64,000 nt of DNA from Lachnospiraceae bacterium (GTDB taxonomy: Bacteria > Bacillota > Clostridia > Lachnospirales > Lachnospiraceae): NCBI GenBank assembly GCA_016286555.1, contig JAEETA010000003.1, positions 81,556 to 145,555 on the forward strand, given 5' to 3'. The notes under the pieces were generated by a model. The model saw nothing but the letters and a program-made list of their open reading frames with translations, ran no database searches and was not told where the DNA came from. This document shows positions 50,153 through 59,280 of this stretch, piece after piece (position 1 is the first letter of the stretch; each line of letters starts with the position of its first letter). The translations under genes were made by a program, and so were the position numbers.

Positions 50153-51394
50153 ATGTACTCTCTGGACGAAGTAAAACTGGTTGACCCCGAGGTGGCACAG
50201 GCCATTACCGACGAGATGGATCGTCAGAACAGCCATCTGGAGCTGATTGCTTCCGAGAACTGGGTAAGCAAGGCTGTGATGGCAGCGATGGGAAGCCCTC
50301 TGACCAATAAATATGCAGAAGGTTACCCCGGAAAACGCTATTACGGCGGATGCCAGTGCGTGGACGTCGTTGAGGAGCTGGCCATTGCCCGTGCCAAGGA
50401 GCTTTACGGTTGTGAGTATGCAAACGTGCAGCCTCATTCCGGCGCTCAGGCAAACCTGGCAGTGCAGTTCGCAATCTGCAAGCCCGGAGATACCATCATG
50501 GGTATGAACCTGGATCACGGCGGACATCTGACCCACGGTTCACCGGCCAACATTTCCGGTTCCTATTTCAAGATTGTTCCTTATGGCGTAAATGCACAGG
50601 GCTTCATCGACTATGATGAGGTGGAGCGCCTGGCAAAGGAGTCCAAGCCCCGCATGATCATCGCAGGTGCTTCCGCTTATGCGCGTACCATCGATTTCAA
50701 GCGTTTCCGCGAGATCGCGGATGAGGTTGGCGCCATCCTTATGGTAGACATGGCACACATCGCCGGACTGGTGGCAGCAGGCCTGCATCCCAGCCCCATC
50801 CCTTACGCTCATGTCACCACCACCACCACACACAAGACTCTGCGCGGACCCCGCGGCGGTATGATCCTTTCCAGCCAGGCCTTCGCAGATGAGTATAAAC
50901 TGAACAAGTCCGTTTTCCCCGGCATCCAGGGCGGCCCTCTGATGCATGTCATCGCCGGCAAGGCAGTCTGCTTCAAGGAGGCTCTGACTCCCGAGTTCAA
51001 GGCTTATCAGCAGGGCATCGTCGACAACGCACAGGCACTGTGCAAGGGCCTGATGGATCGCGGCGTCAGCATCGTATCCGGCGGCACCGACAATCACCTG
51101 ATGCTGGTGGATCTGACTCCCTTCGATCTCACCGGTAAGGAAGTGGAGAAGCGCCTGGATGAGGCACATATCACCGCCAACAAGAACACCATCCCCGGCG
51201 ATCCCAAGTCTCCTTTCGTCACCAGCGGTATCCGTCTCGGTACCCCGGCAGTTACCAGCCGCGGCCTGAACACCGAGGACATGGATCGTGTGGCAGAGGC
51301 CATCGCTACCGTCATCAAGGAAGGCGATGCAGGTGTGCCTAAGGCAAGAACTATCGTTGCGGAACTGACCGCAAAGTATCCTTTGAATATGTAA
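50153..51394 (+). CDS. glyA: Serine hydroxymethyltransferase
   Basis: [53 protein letters not shown]. Confidence 0.98.
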   Translation: MYSLDEVKLVDPEVAQAITDEMDRQNSHLELIASENWVSKAVMAAMGSPLTNKYAEGYPGKRYYGGCQCVDVVEELAIARAKELYGCEYANVQPHSGAQANLAVQFAICKPGDTIMGMNLDHGGHLTHGSPANISGSYFKIVPYGVNAQGFIDYDEVERLAKESKPRMIIAGASAYARTIDFKRFREIADEVGAILMVDMAHIAGLVAAGLHPSPIPYAHVTTTTTHKTLRGPRGGMILSSQAFADEYKLNKSVFPGIQGGPLMHVIAGKAVCFKEALTPEFKAYQQGIVDNAQALCKGLMDRGVSIVSGGTDNHLMLVDLTPFDLTGKEVEKRLDEAHITANKNTIPGDPKSPFVTSGIRLGTPAVTSRGLNTEDMDRVAEAIATVIKEGDAGVPKARTIVAELTAKYPLNM

Positions 51395-51441
51395 TCAGTT
51401 TTCTACAGACCGGAAAATATAGAAGCAGGAAGGTCATAGCT

Positions 51442-52656
51442 ATGGTAAATGTGGCAGTACTCGGCTACGGCACCGTGGGCAGCGGTGTGGTAGAAGTTTT
51501 GGAAGGAAACAGGGATCTCATTGCCGCTCGTGTGGGCAAGGACATCCACGTAAAATACATCCTGGATCTGCGTGACTTCCCCGGGGATCCCTTTGCGGAC
51601 AGAGTGGTCCATGATGTGAACGTGATCCTGGAGGATCCCGAGATCAGCGTGGTCTGCGAAGTGATGGGCGGTGTGGGCGCCGCATATCAGTTCACAAAGA
51701 GTGCCCTGGAAAAAGGAAAGAGCGTCTGCACCTCCAACAAGGAGCTGGTGGCGCTGCACGGCGCAGAGCTTCTGGCCATCGCAAAAGCACATCAGTGCAA
51801 TTACCTCTTTGAGGCCAGTGTGGGCGGCGGTATCCCTCTGATCCGTCCCTTCGTTCGCTCTCTGACGGCAGAGCGGATCCTGAGCATCGTGGGTATCCTG
51901 AACGGCACCACCAACTACATCCTGACCCGGATGGAGGAAGAGGGAGCCAAGCTTCGCGATGTGCTGGCACAGGCACAGGAGTTGGGTTATGCGGAGCGTG
52001 ATCCCGAAGCGGATGTGGAGGGGCATGATGCCTGCCGCAAGATTTCTATTCTGTCTAACCTGATGACCGGACATTACATTGACGCGGAAGAGGTTCCCAC
52101 CAAGGGAATCATGGAGATTTCCGCGAAAGACTTTATCTTCGCCGAGGAGGCAGGCTACACCATTCGCCTTCTGGGCATCTCCAGGCTGGAGAAGGATGAC
52201 CGCCTGTCCGTGCTGGTGGCGCCTCATCTGGTTTCTGTCGGAAGCCCTCTGGCTGCAGTCAAGGATGTTTTTAACGGCGTTCTCATCACCGGCAATATGG
52301 TGGGAGATACCATGTATTACGGTCGCGGCGCAGGCAAGCTTCCCACCGCCAGCGCAGTGGTCAGCGATGTCATCGATGCAGTGCTGACGGGAACCGAGAG
52401 CGTACCCGGCGGCTGGGACGAGACCAAAGTGGAGATCATGCCCATCGAGGAGACCGAGAGCCGCTTCTTCCTGCGGGTGAACAAGGACGATATCCGGAAA
52501 GTTCTGGATGCCTTCCCCGGCGGCGAAGCAGTCCTCAGCGATGAGGTGGTGAACCAGGCAGGCTTTATGACTCCCGTACTGAAGACCGGCGACTTTAATC
52601 GTACCGTGGAAGCCCTGGGCGAAGCGGTGCTGGGTAAAATGCGTGTGCTGAACTGA
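51442..52656 (+). CDS. hom: Homoserine dehydrogenase
   Basis: VLGYGTVGSGVVEVL; EASVGGGIPLIRPF; GILNGTTNYILTRM; GRGAGKLPTASAVVSD. Confidence 0.97.
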   Translation: MVNVAVLGYGTVGSGVVEVLEGNRDLIAARVGKDIHVKYILDLRDFPGDPFADRVVHDVNVILEDPEISVVCEVMGGVGAAYQFTKSALEKGKSVCTSNKELVALHGAELLAIAKAHQCNYLFEASVGGGIPLIRPFVRSLTAERILSIVGILNGTTNYILTRMEEEGAKLRDVLAQAQELGYAERDPEADVEGHDACRKISILSNLMTGHYIDAEEVPTKGIMEISAKDFIFAEEAGYTIRLLGISRLEKDDRLSVLVAPHLVSVGSPLAAVKDVFNGVLITGNMVGDTMYYGRGAGKLPTASAVVSDVIDAVLTGTESVPGGWDETKVEIMPIEETESRFFLRVNKDDIRKVLDAFPGGEAVLSDEVVNQAGFMTPVLKTGDFNRTVEALGEAVLGKMRVLN

Positions 52657-52724
52657 TTTTGTGATCGGAAATATACAGACCTGAACAGAAAGGGGCGAAC
52701 GCCGCAAAAGCGGCAGAGGAGATT

Positions 52725-54044
52725 ATGGCAAAGGTAGTAAAATTCGGTGGCAGTTCTCTTGCCAGCGCAGAACAGTTTGAAAAGGTCGGAAAGATCATTC
52801 ACGAGGACAAGGATCGCCGCTATGTGGTGCCTTCCGCTCCCGGAAAGCGTAATTCCAAGGATACCAAGGTTACGGACATGCTCTATGCATGCTACGACCT
52901 GGCAGAGAGCGGACAGGATTTTTCCGCAGCACTTCGTGCCATCGAGGCCCGTTATGACGAGATCATTTCCGGACTGGGACTGAAGCTGAGCCTGAAGGAT
53001 GAGTTTGCAACCATCGAGAAGTCCTTTAAGAATAAGATCGGCCGTGACTATGCAGCCTCCAGAGGCGAGTACTTAAACGGCCGGATCATGGCAGCATATC
53101 TGGACTATGAGTTCCTGGATGCAGCCACCGTTATCTTCTTTGACGAGAACGGCAACTTTGATGCGGACAAGACCCAGGAGGTCCTTTCCGCAAAGCTGAA
53201 GGAAATGAAAAATGCGGTTGTCCCCGGATTCTACGGCGCTATGCCCGACGGCAGCGTCAAGACCTTCTCCCGTGGCGGTTCCGATATCACCGGTTCCATC
53301 GTGGCAAAGGCCATCCATGCGGACGTCTATGAGAACTGGACCGATGTGTCCGGCTTCCTCATCGCAGATCCCAGGATCATCCGCAACCCCGAGAAGATTG
53401 AATTCATCACCTATCGCGAGTTGAGAGAGCTTGCCTACATGGGTGCCAGCGTCCTTCATGAGGATGCGATCTTCCCTGTCCGTCAGGAGGGAATCCCCAT
53501 CAACATCCGCAACACCAACATGCCCCAGGACAGCGGTACCTGGATCGTGGGCAGCACCTGCCAGAAGTCCCGTTACACCATCACCGGTATCGCCGGCAAG
53601 AAGGGCTTCTGTGCGGTAAACATTGAGAAGGACATGATGAACTCCGAGGTAGGCTTCGGCCGCAAGGTGCTTCAGGCCTTCGAGGAGAGCGATATCTCCT
53701 TCGAGCATCTGCCCTCCGGCATTGACACCATGACCGTCTTCGTGCACCAGGACGAGTTCGTTCACAAGGAGCAGAAGGTGGTATCCGCTATCCATCGTCT
53801 GGCAAAGCCCGACACCGTGGATATCGAATCCGATCTGGCACTCATTGCCGTCGTGGGCCGCGGCATGCGTTCCACCAGAGGAACCGCAGGCCGGATCTTC
53901 TCCGCTTTGGCACATGCGCACATCAACGTTAAGATGATCGATCAGGGATCCTCTGAGATCAACATCATCATCGGCGTGTCCAACAGCGATTTCGAGACCG
54001 CTATCCGCGCCATCTACGATATCTTTGTTGTGACAAAGCTCTGA
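52725..54044 (+). CDS. lysC: Aspartate kinase
   Basis: VVKFGGSSLASAEQF; FSRGGSDITGSIVAKA; ACT domains. Confidence 0.96.
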   Translation: MAKVVKFGGSSLASAEQFEKVGKIIHEDKDRRYVVPSAPGKRNSKDTKVTDMLYACYDLAESGQDFSAALRAIEARYDEIISGLGLKLSLKDEFATIEKSFKNKIGRDYAASRGEYLNGRIMAAYLDYEFLDAATVIFFDENGNFDADKTQEVLSAKLKEMKNAVVPGFYGAMPDGSVKTFSRGGSDITGSIVAKAIHADVYENWTDVSGFLIADPRIIRNPEKIEFITYRELRELAYMGASVLHEDAIFPVRQEGIPINIRNTNMPQDSGTWIVGSTCQKSRYTITGIAGKKGFCAVNIEKDMMNSEVGFGRKVLQAFEESDISFEHLPSGIDTMTVFVHQDEFVHKEQKVVSAIHRLAKPDTVDIESDLALIAVVGRGMRSTRGTAGRIFSALAHAHINVKMIDQGSSEINIIIGVSNSDFETAIRAIYDIFVVTKL

Positions 54045-54102
54045 TTCGGGAGCCCTATTCCGAAAACTATTGACAAGGGGGCGGAGTTGTGAGAATATTA
54101 TC

Positions 54103-54238
54103 TCAAGCAAAAGGGAGTAGCGAGCCGCAGTATTGCAAGCGGGCTTGAGATCGTCAGCCGGTGTCTTCGGACACCCGTATCAAGTGAGAACGCGAGACTT
54201 TTACTGTAACCGTTGTTGCAGTGGAGTCTCGTTTTTTT
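54103..54238 (+). promoter_or_regulatory. yybP-ykoY-like (Mn2+) riboswitch with intrinsic-terminator expression platform
   Basis: AAAAGGGAGTAGC...GATCGTCAGC-CGGTGTC-ttcg-GACACCcG...GTGAGAACGCGAGACTTTT resembles the family consensus; terminator CGAGACTtttACTG...CAGTggAGTCTCG TTTTTTT (54193-54238) overlaps the P1 3' strand. Confidence 0.72.
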
Positions 54239-54314
54239 ATACACCGGTTCGTGTGAAAACGGCTTCGCTGCCAGTTGCCCGACCCGCCCAGGGGGGCAGA
54301 AAGAGAGGATAGTT

Positions 54315-55799
54315 ATGAAACTCACCATCACTATTGTCGTGGTCGCGATCGTGCTCTTCATCATCGTGGTCACAGGTTATGTGAAGGCCTCCACCGACGA
54401 GGCATTCATCATCACCGGATTGCACAAGGAGCCCAGATATCTCATCGGTCGTGCAGGCATTAAGATTCCCTTCCTTGAGAAGAAGGACGTGCTGAAGCTC
54501 CAGTTGATCCCTATTGATGTCAAGACTTCCTCTGCAGTACCTACCGCAGACTACATCAACATCATGGTGGACGCTACGGTCAACGTACAGATCGGACATA
54601 CCCCGGATCTGCTGAAGAAGGCAGCCAAGAACTTCCTGAACAAGAAGCCCGAGTATATCGCAGCCGTTGCGAGAGAGGTGCTGGAAGGTAATGTTCGTGA
54701 GATCGTAGGTAAGATGCACCTGGAGGAGATGGTTTCCGACCGCCAGAAATTTGCAACCCTGGTCAAGGAAAACGCAGATCCCGACCTGGAGGCAATGGGC
54801 CTGGTGATCACCAGCTTCAATGTCCAGAATTTCGTGGATGACAATCATGTGATCGAGAACCTCGGTGTGGACAATGTGGTCCGGATCCAGAAGGCAGCAG
54901 CCATCTCCCGGGCAGAGTCCGAGAGAGACATCAAGATCGCACAGGCGCAGGCCGACAAGGCTGCTAATGATGAGCAGGTGAAGGCGCAGACCGAGATCGC
55001 TACCAAGCAGAACGAGCTGGCAATCCGCCAGTCCGAGCTGAAGCAGGAAGCCGATACCAAGAAGGCTGCCGCTGACGCTGCTTATGAGATCCAGCAGCAG
55101 GAACAGAGAAAGACCATCGAGATCACCCGTACCAATGCAGACATTGCAAGACAGGAGCGGGAGGTCGAGTTGAAACAGCGCGAGGCTGATGTGACCGAGC
55201 AGGCTCTGAATGCGGAGATTCGCAAGAAGGCAGACGCTGAGAAGTATCGTCGTCAGCAGGAAGCAGAGGCTACTCTCATTGAGAGACAGCGCGAGGCAGA
55301 CGCTCAGAAGTACGAGCAGGAGAAGCAGGCTGAGGCTAAGAAGGCTCAGGCAGACGCAGCTATCTATGCGAAGGAGAAGGAGGCAGAAGGTATTGCCGCC
55401 GTCGGTCGTGCAGAGGCTGAGGCAATCCAGGCCAAGGGTCTTGCAGAGGCAGAGGCTATGGAGAAGAAGGCAGAGGCGTACGCAAAGTACAACAATGCCG
55501 CTATCACCGAGATGATCATTGCTCAGCTGCCCGCAATCGCTAAGGAAGTGGCTGCTCCCATCGCTGCCATTGACAAGGTGACCGTCATCGATTCCGGCAA
55601 CGGAGAGGGCGGTGTGACCAGCGTCGGCGGATATACCCCCGCTGTGATGGCAAAGGTCATCGAGGCCGTTCGCGAGACCACCGGTTTTGATCTTACCGAG
55701 GTCATGAAGGGCTACACCTACGATGCGAAGGTCAACAAGAACATCAATGTCACCGGTGTGGAAGGCATCCTGGGCGACAAGGCCGGTTCCGAGGACTGA
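54315..55799 (+). CDS. SPFH/flotillin family protein
   Basis: N-terminal TM, SPFH domain, long A/E/K/Q coiled coil (AEAEAIQAKGLAEAEAMEKKAEAYAKYNNAAI). Confidence 0.92.
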   Translation: MKLTITIVVVAIVLFIIVVTGYVKASTDEAFIITGLHKEPRYLIGRAGIKIPFLEKKDVLKLQLIPIDVKTSSAVPTADYINIMVDATVNVQIGHTPDLLKKAAKNFLNKKPEYIAAVAREVLEGNVREIVGKMHLEEMVSDRQKFATLVKENADPDLEAMGLVITSFNVQNFVDDNHVIENLGVDNVVRIQKAAAISRAESERDIKIAQAQADKAANDEQVKAQTEIATKQNELAIRQSELKQEADTKKAAADAAYEIQQQEQRKTIEITRTNADIARQEREVELKQREADVTEQALNAEIRKKADAEKYRRQQEAEATLIERQREADAQKYEQEKQAEAKKAQADAAIYAKEKEAEGIAAVGRAEAEAIQAKGLAEAEAMEKKAEAYAKYNNAAITEMIIAQLPAIAKEVAAPIAAIDKVTVIDSGNGEGGVTSVGGYTPAVMAKVIEAVRETTGFDLTEVMKGYTYDAKVNKNINVTGVEGILGDKAGSED

Positions 55800-56015
55800 T
55801 TCCCGGAACGGGCAGTCGTGGCAGGAAATGCAGCGAAAATCGCAGATAGTGTAACGTAAGGCATGGGGCCGTCGGATTTTCCGGCGGCCCTTTTTTGTAT
55901 TTCTCTTTTCCTTTGTTTTTATTCTGTGCGTGACACGAAAAAACCTGCTTTTTCCGCCGTTTCTGCTCAACGGGAGTTTTTTTATCAATAAAAATGAAAC
56001 ATAGTTTCAAATTTG

Positions 56016-56044
56016 TTGACAAAGAGAAATGACATGCTTATAAT
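56016..56044 (+). promoter_or_regulatory. Consensus sigma-70 promoter flanked by AGTTTCAAATT repeats
   Basis: TTGACA - 17 nt - TATAAT; AGTTTCAAATTTG (56003-56015) and AGTTTCAAATTCG (56053-56065). Confidence 0.8.
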
Positions 56045-56125
56045 CGGGAATGAGTTTCAAATTCGTTTCCGGATCCTCACGGCCGGAGGATGGGAGGAAG
56101 CGGTTATTCATGAGAGGAGAGAAGA

Positions 56126-57265
56126 ATGTTTGATCGTATGAAAAAATCCTTCGCCGTATTTGCATCGGCGATTTTGGCAGCAGGGGTCCTGTCCGGTTGC
56201 GGCTCTGCGGGAGCGTCCGGAAGCGGGATTTCCGCCGGCACCGCGCAGGCGTCTGCCTCCGGGGACAGACTGCAGATCGTTACCACCATTTTTCCCGAGT
56301 ATGACTGGGTGAGAGAGATCCTGGGAGAGAAGGCTGCGAATGCAGACGTAACAATGCTCCTGGACAACGGTGCGGACCTGCACAGCTATCAGCCTTCTGC
56401 GGATGATATCCTGAAGGTTTCCACCTGCGACCTCTTCATCTATGTGGGCGGCGAGTCCGACGAGTGGGTGGAGGATGCGCTGGAGACTGCAGCAAACGGC
56501 GATATGATCGTCATCGATCTGCTGGAGACCCTGGGCGACCGGGTGAAGGAAGAGGAGATCGTGGAAGGCATGGAGGCAGAGCACGATCATGATCACGGTG
56601 ACCATGACGAAGATGAGGACCATGATCACGATGAGGATCATGATCATGACGCAGAGGAAGAGCATGACCATGACGAGGACGCAGATCATGATCATGAGGA
56701 ACATGACCACGAGGAAGAAGAGGAAGAGATGGACGAGCACGTGTGGCTCTCCCTGCAGAATGCGGAGATCCTGTGCGATGCCATCTGCGGCGCTATAAAG
56801 CAGCTGGATCCCGCAAATGCGGATCTCTACCAGGCCAACACCGACGCCTATAAGGAAAAGCTGGCGGCGCTGGATGCGCAGTATGCCGAGGCGGTGGCAG
56901 CAGCATCCGTGAAGACATTGCTCTTCGGAGACCGCTTCCCCTTCCGCTATCTGGTGGATGATTACGGCCTTTCCTATTATGCAGCCTTTGTAGGATGCTC
57001 TGCGGAGACTGAGGCCAGCTTCGAGACCGTGGTATTCCTCTCCGGCAAAGTGGATGAGCTGGGGCTCCCCGCCATCCTGACCATCGAGGGACCGGATCAC
57101 CGCATTGCGGAAACCGTCCGTGACAACACCGCAGGCAAGGACCAGCAGGTCCTCACCCTGGATTCCCTCCAGGCGGTATCCTCCGCAGACGTGGCGCAGG
57201 GAATCACCTACCTTTCCGCTATGACTCAGAATCTGGAAGTATTGAAGCAGGCATTGGGAGACTGA
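56126..57265 (+). CDS. Zn/Mn ABC transporter substrate-binding lipoprotein (ZnuA/TroA family) with His/Asp/Glu-rich loop
   Basis: Lipobox GVLSGCGSAG; TTIFPEYDWVREILG; HDHDHGDHDEDEDHDHDEDHDHD...; DEHVWLSLQNAEILCDAI. Confidence 0.93.
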   Translation: MFDRMKKSFAVFASAILAAGVLSGCGSAGASGSGISAGTAQASASGDRLQIVTTIFPEYDWVREILGEKAANADVTMLLDNGADLHSYQPSADDILKVSTCDLFIYVGGESDEWVEDALETAANGDMIVIDLLETLGDRVKEEEIVEGMEAEHDHDHGDHDEDEDHDHDEDHDHDAEEEHDHDEDADHDHEEHDHEEEEEEMDEHVWLSLQNAEILCDAICGAIKQLDPANADLYQANTDAYKEKLAALDAQYAEAVAAASVKTLLFGDRFPFRYLVDDYGLSYYAAFVGCSAETEASFETVVFLSGKVDELGLPAILTIEGPDHRIAETVRDNTAGKDQQVLTLDSLQAVSSADVAQGITYLSAMTQNLEVLKQALGD

Positions 57266-57473
57266 GCGATAGACGGGTCGCACGAGGTCCGGGGGACCTC
57301 GGAATTGCGACGACCGGAGCGGAGCGGAGAACGCACGAGGTCCGGGGGACCTCGGAATTGCGGCGACCGGAGCGGAGACCGAATGGCGTCCGGGGGACGC
57401 CAGAATTGCGGCGATCGGAGCGGAGCGGAGCGGAGACCGAATCCCGCCCGCGGGTGAGCGCCCTCCGGCGTTA
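57265..57473 (+). repeat. Tandem hairpin repeat array with CGGAG pentamer expansion
   Basis: Three units: GAGGTCC-ggg-GGACCTC, GAGGTCC-ggg-GGACCTC and TGGCGTCC-ggg-GGACGCCA, each followed by GAATTGCGnCGAnCGGAG(CGGAG)n with 3, 2 and 4 CGGAG copies. Confidence 0.85.
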
Positions 57474-57484
57474 ACTAAAACAAA

Positions 57485-57514
57485 AACCCACATCCATTGG
57501 ATGTGGGTTTTTTG
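57485..57514. terminator. Bidirectional terminator (metal SBP gene / tRNA-Gly)
   Basis: AACCCACATCC-attg-GATGTGGGTTTTTT with A-run on the other side. Confidence 0.8.
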
Positions 57515-57526
57515 GAATAAAAAAAA

Positions 57527-57598
57527 GCGATAGACGGGATTCGAACCCGCGGTCTCCACCTTGGCAAGGTGGCGCTTTACCAACTAAGCTACTATCGC
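57527..57598 (-). tRNA. tRNA-Gly (anticodon GCC), CCA not encoded
   Basis: Revcomp GCGATAG...CCACC-TTGCCAA-GGTGG...GCGGG-TTCGAAT-CCCGT-CTATCGC cloverleaf. Confidence 0.93.
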
Positions 57599-57777
57599 AT
57601 CTGCTCGCTGTATGTCAGCGACAAGAAATAATATACTGCAAAGGTGTCATCTTGTCAACAAGATTTTTCATATTTTTTTATGCAGAAAATTTCCAAAGTA
57701 AATGCAACAAATGTTGCATTAGAACTGAGACAAAATTTTGTTGCATTTGCTTTGAGATAAAATTTATTGTCTGAAAT

Positions 57778-57806
57778 TTGCATTTGGTATCGTTTTAGGT
57801 TACAAT
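57778..57806 (+). promoter_or_regulatory. Promoter for the structured leader and PRTase/DprA-like genes
   Basis: TTGCAT - 17 nt - TACAAT. Confidence 0.55.
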
Positions 57807-57812
57807 ACAGGT

Positions 57813-57965
57813 ACAGATAACAAGAAAACGAGCTGACATTGCCGACTACAACCGAATAAAGGTGTGGTTGGCTGTTTTTGACTAAGGGGAGTTCCCTACT
57901 ACTTTGTTTTATCAGGGAACGAGCCTAAAGACTCCTTTCCCTGTTTGTAAAAATCTAATGGAAAG
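57813..57965 (+). ncRNA. Candidate structured 5' leader RNA
   Basis: Stem GCCGACTACAACC/GGTGTGGTTGGC; hairpin GTTCCCT(57891)/AGGGAAC(57914) mutually exclusive with CAGGGAA/TTTCCCTG(57936). Confidence 0.5.
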
Positions 57966-57977
57966 GATGGTTAAAGA

Positions 57978-58541
57978 ATGAGTAGAGTATTTAAGAATGT
58001 AGAGTGGGAGAAATTATCCATTGCTGGTGGTATTCCACATTTTGGATATTATCGCCCATACCGGATGCCTGATGGAACTGTAAATCCTCGGTTCAGAGAA
58101 GATGGGATTAGCGGATTGATCCTTGATGTAAAGGACAAAAGAGAAAGTGGTCTTAACTTTTTCTTTTCTGTGCTAAATCCCGAAATTGAAGAAGGAATTA
58201 CGATTTGTGTTGTACCATCACATGTAGCAAGCGATACAAACACTTCTGGAATCGCCATCTTGGCAAAGCGCTTGGCATCTGAAGGCCGAATTGACAAAAC
58301 TGATTATCTTCTTCGTCAGAAAACCATTGATAAACTTGCTACTGGCGGCGAAAGAAGTGGTCAGACACATGAAGGCAGTATTGCGACCAACCCGGATATG
58401 ACAGTTTCTGGTGATGTGATTTTGCTTGTCGATGATGTTACTACTTCTGGAGAATCTCTTCGTGCATGTAAAGATATTCTTATGAAAAGTGGTGCAAGCA
58501 GGGTTGCGATGTTCGCATTAGGCGAATCTTTAAGAGATTAA
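57978..58541 (+). CDS. Phosphoribosyltransferase-like protein
   Basis: PRTase PRPP-binding motif VILLVDDVTTSGESL; 187 aa. Confidence 0.8.
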   Translation: MSRVFKNVEWEKLSIAGGIPHFGYYRPYRMPDGTVNPRFREDGISGLILDVKDKRESGLNFFFSVLNPEIEEGITICVVPSHVASDTNTSGIAILAKRLASEGRIDKTDYLLRQKTIDKLATGGERSGQTHEGSIATNPDMTVSGDVILLVDDVTTSGESLRACKDILMKSGASRVAMFALGESLRD

Positions 58542-58542
58542 C

Positions 58543-59172
58543 ATGGATACAAAGACTGTTACCAAATTCAATACAACTTTATATTGCAATGGTGATATCT
58601 CGTTGTTGGATCGAATGATAGTGGCAGTGGTTGGAAAAAGGGAGGCACCAGAAGCAGCTCTTCAGGCCTCTTATAATGTAGGGAAGCAACTTGCTAAAGA
58701 AGGGTATGTAGTTCTCAACGGGATGGCTCTTGGTTGCGACAAAAAAGCGATTGAGGGTGCTCTTGATGCAGGCGGGAAAGTGATCGCGGTTTTGCCCTGT
58801 GGTGTTGACTTGATTTACCCATCGTCTTGTAAGGATGTTGCCAACAAAATTCTTTTAAGTGGCGGCCTTATAGTAAGTCAATATCCTAACGGAACTGGAA
58901 TTGAAAAATATCGTTTCGTTGAACGAGATAAAACCCAAGCACTTTTATCAAACAAAGTGATAAGTGTGTATTGCGACGAAAAAAGCGGTACGATGCATAC
59001 ACTTAAATTTGCCAAACGATTAGGTAAGGCGGTTGGCTGTATAATGGATTGCCTCGGAAATGACTATGCATTACAAAAATTGAATGCGAAGAAAATTTCT
59101 GCAGATACCTTAGACTCGTTTGTTAATGAAGAAGAGACGACATACACTCAGTTATCTCTTTTTGATTTATAA
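58543..59172 (+). CDS. DprA/SLOG-like Rossmann protein
   Basis: DprA-like VVLNGMALGCDKKAIEGALDAGGKVIAVLPCGVDLIYP...GGLIVSQYPNGT; 1-nt intergenic distance to the PRTase gene. Confidence 0.82.
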   Translation: MDTKTVTKFNTTLYCNGDISLLDRMIVAVVGKREAPEAALQASYNVGKQLAKEGYVVLNGMALGCDKKAIEGALDAGGKVIAVLPCGVDLIYPSSCKDVANKILLSGGLIVSQYPNGTGIEKYRFVERDKTQALLSNKVISVYCDEKSGTMHTLKFAKRLGKAVGCIMDCLGNDYALQKLNAKKISADTLDSFVNEEETTYTQLSLFDL

Positions 59173-59175
59173 TCC

Positions 59176-59212
59176 TAGTAAAAGGCTGCCCTACCCAGGG
59201 TAGCCTTTTATG
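59176..59212 (+). terminator. Intrinsic terminator after DprA-like gene
   Basis: AAAGGCTGCCCT-ac-CCAGGGTAGCCTTTT. Confidence 0.8.
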
Positions 59213-59235
59213 TTGCCCAGTTTTCTCTGAATGAT

Positions 59236-59247
59236 ATAGTATACTAT
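59236..59247. promoter_or_regulatory. Perfect palindrome overlapping XRE-gene promoter (candidate operator)
   Basis: ATAGTATACTAT overlapping TATAGT -10. Confidence 0.6.
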
Positions 59248-59280
59248 TACAACACTATCATCTTCTGAGGAGGGAACACC

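Noticed and set aside
54237-55988. 583-aa minus-strand L-rich ORF opposite the flotillin gene
   Set aside because: Mirror of the A/E/K/Q coiled coil; not a real membrane protein.
57278-57473. CRISPR array
   Set aside because: Units are directly adjoining hairpins plus CGGAG pentamers, with no unique spacers of constant length and no cas genes in the window.
57813-59172. Retron (structured RNA + PRTase/DprA effectors)
   Set aside because: No reverse transcriptase ORF nearby; only the leader and effector-like genes are present.
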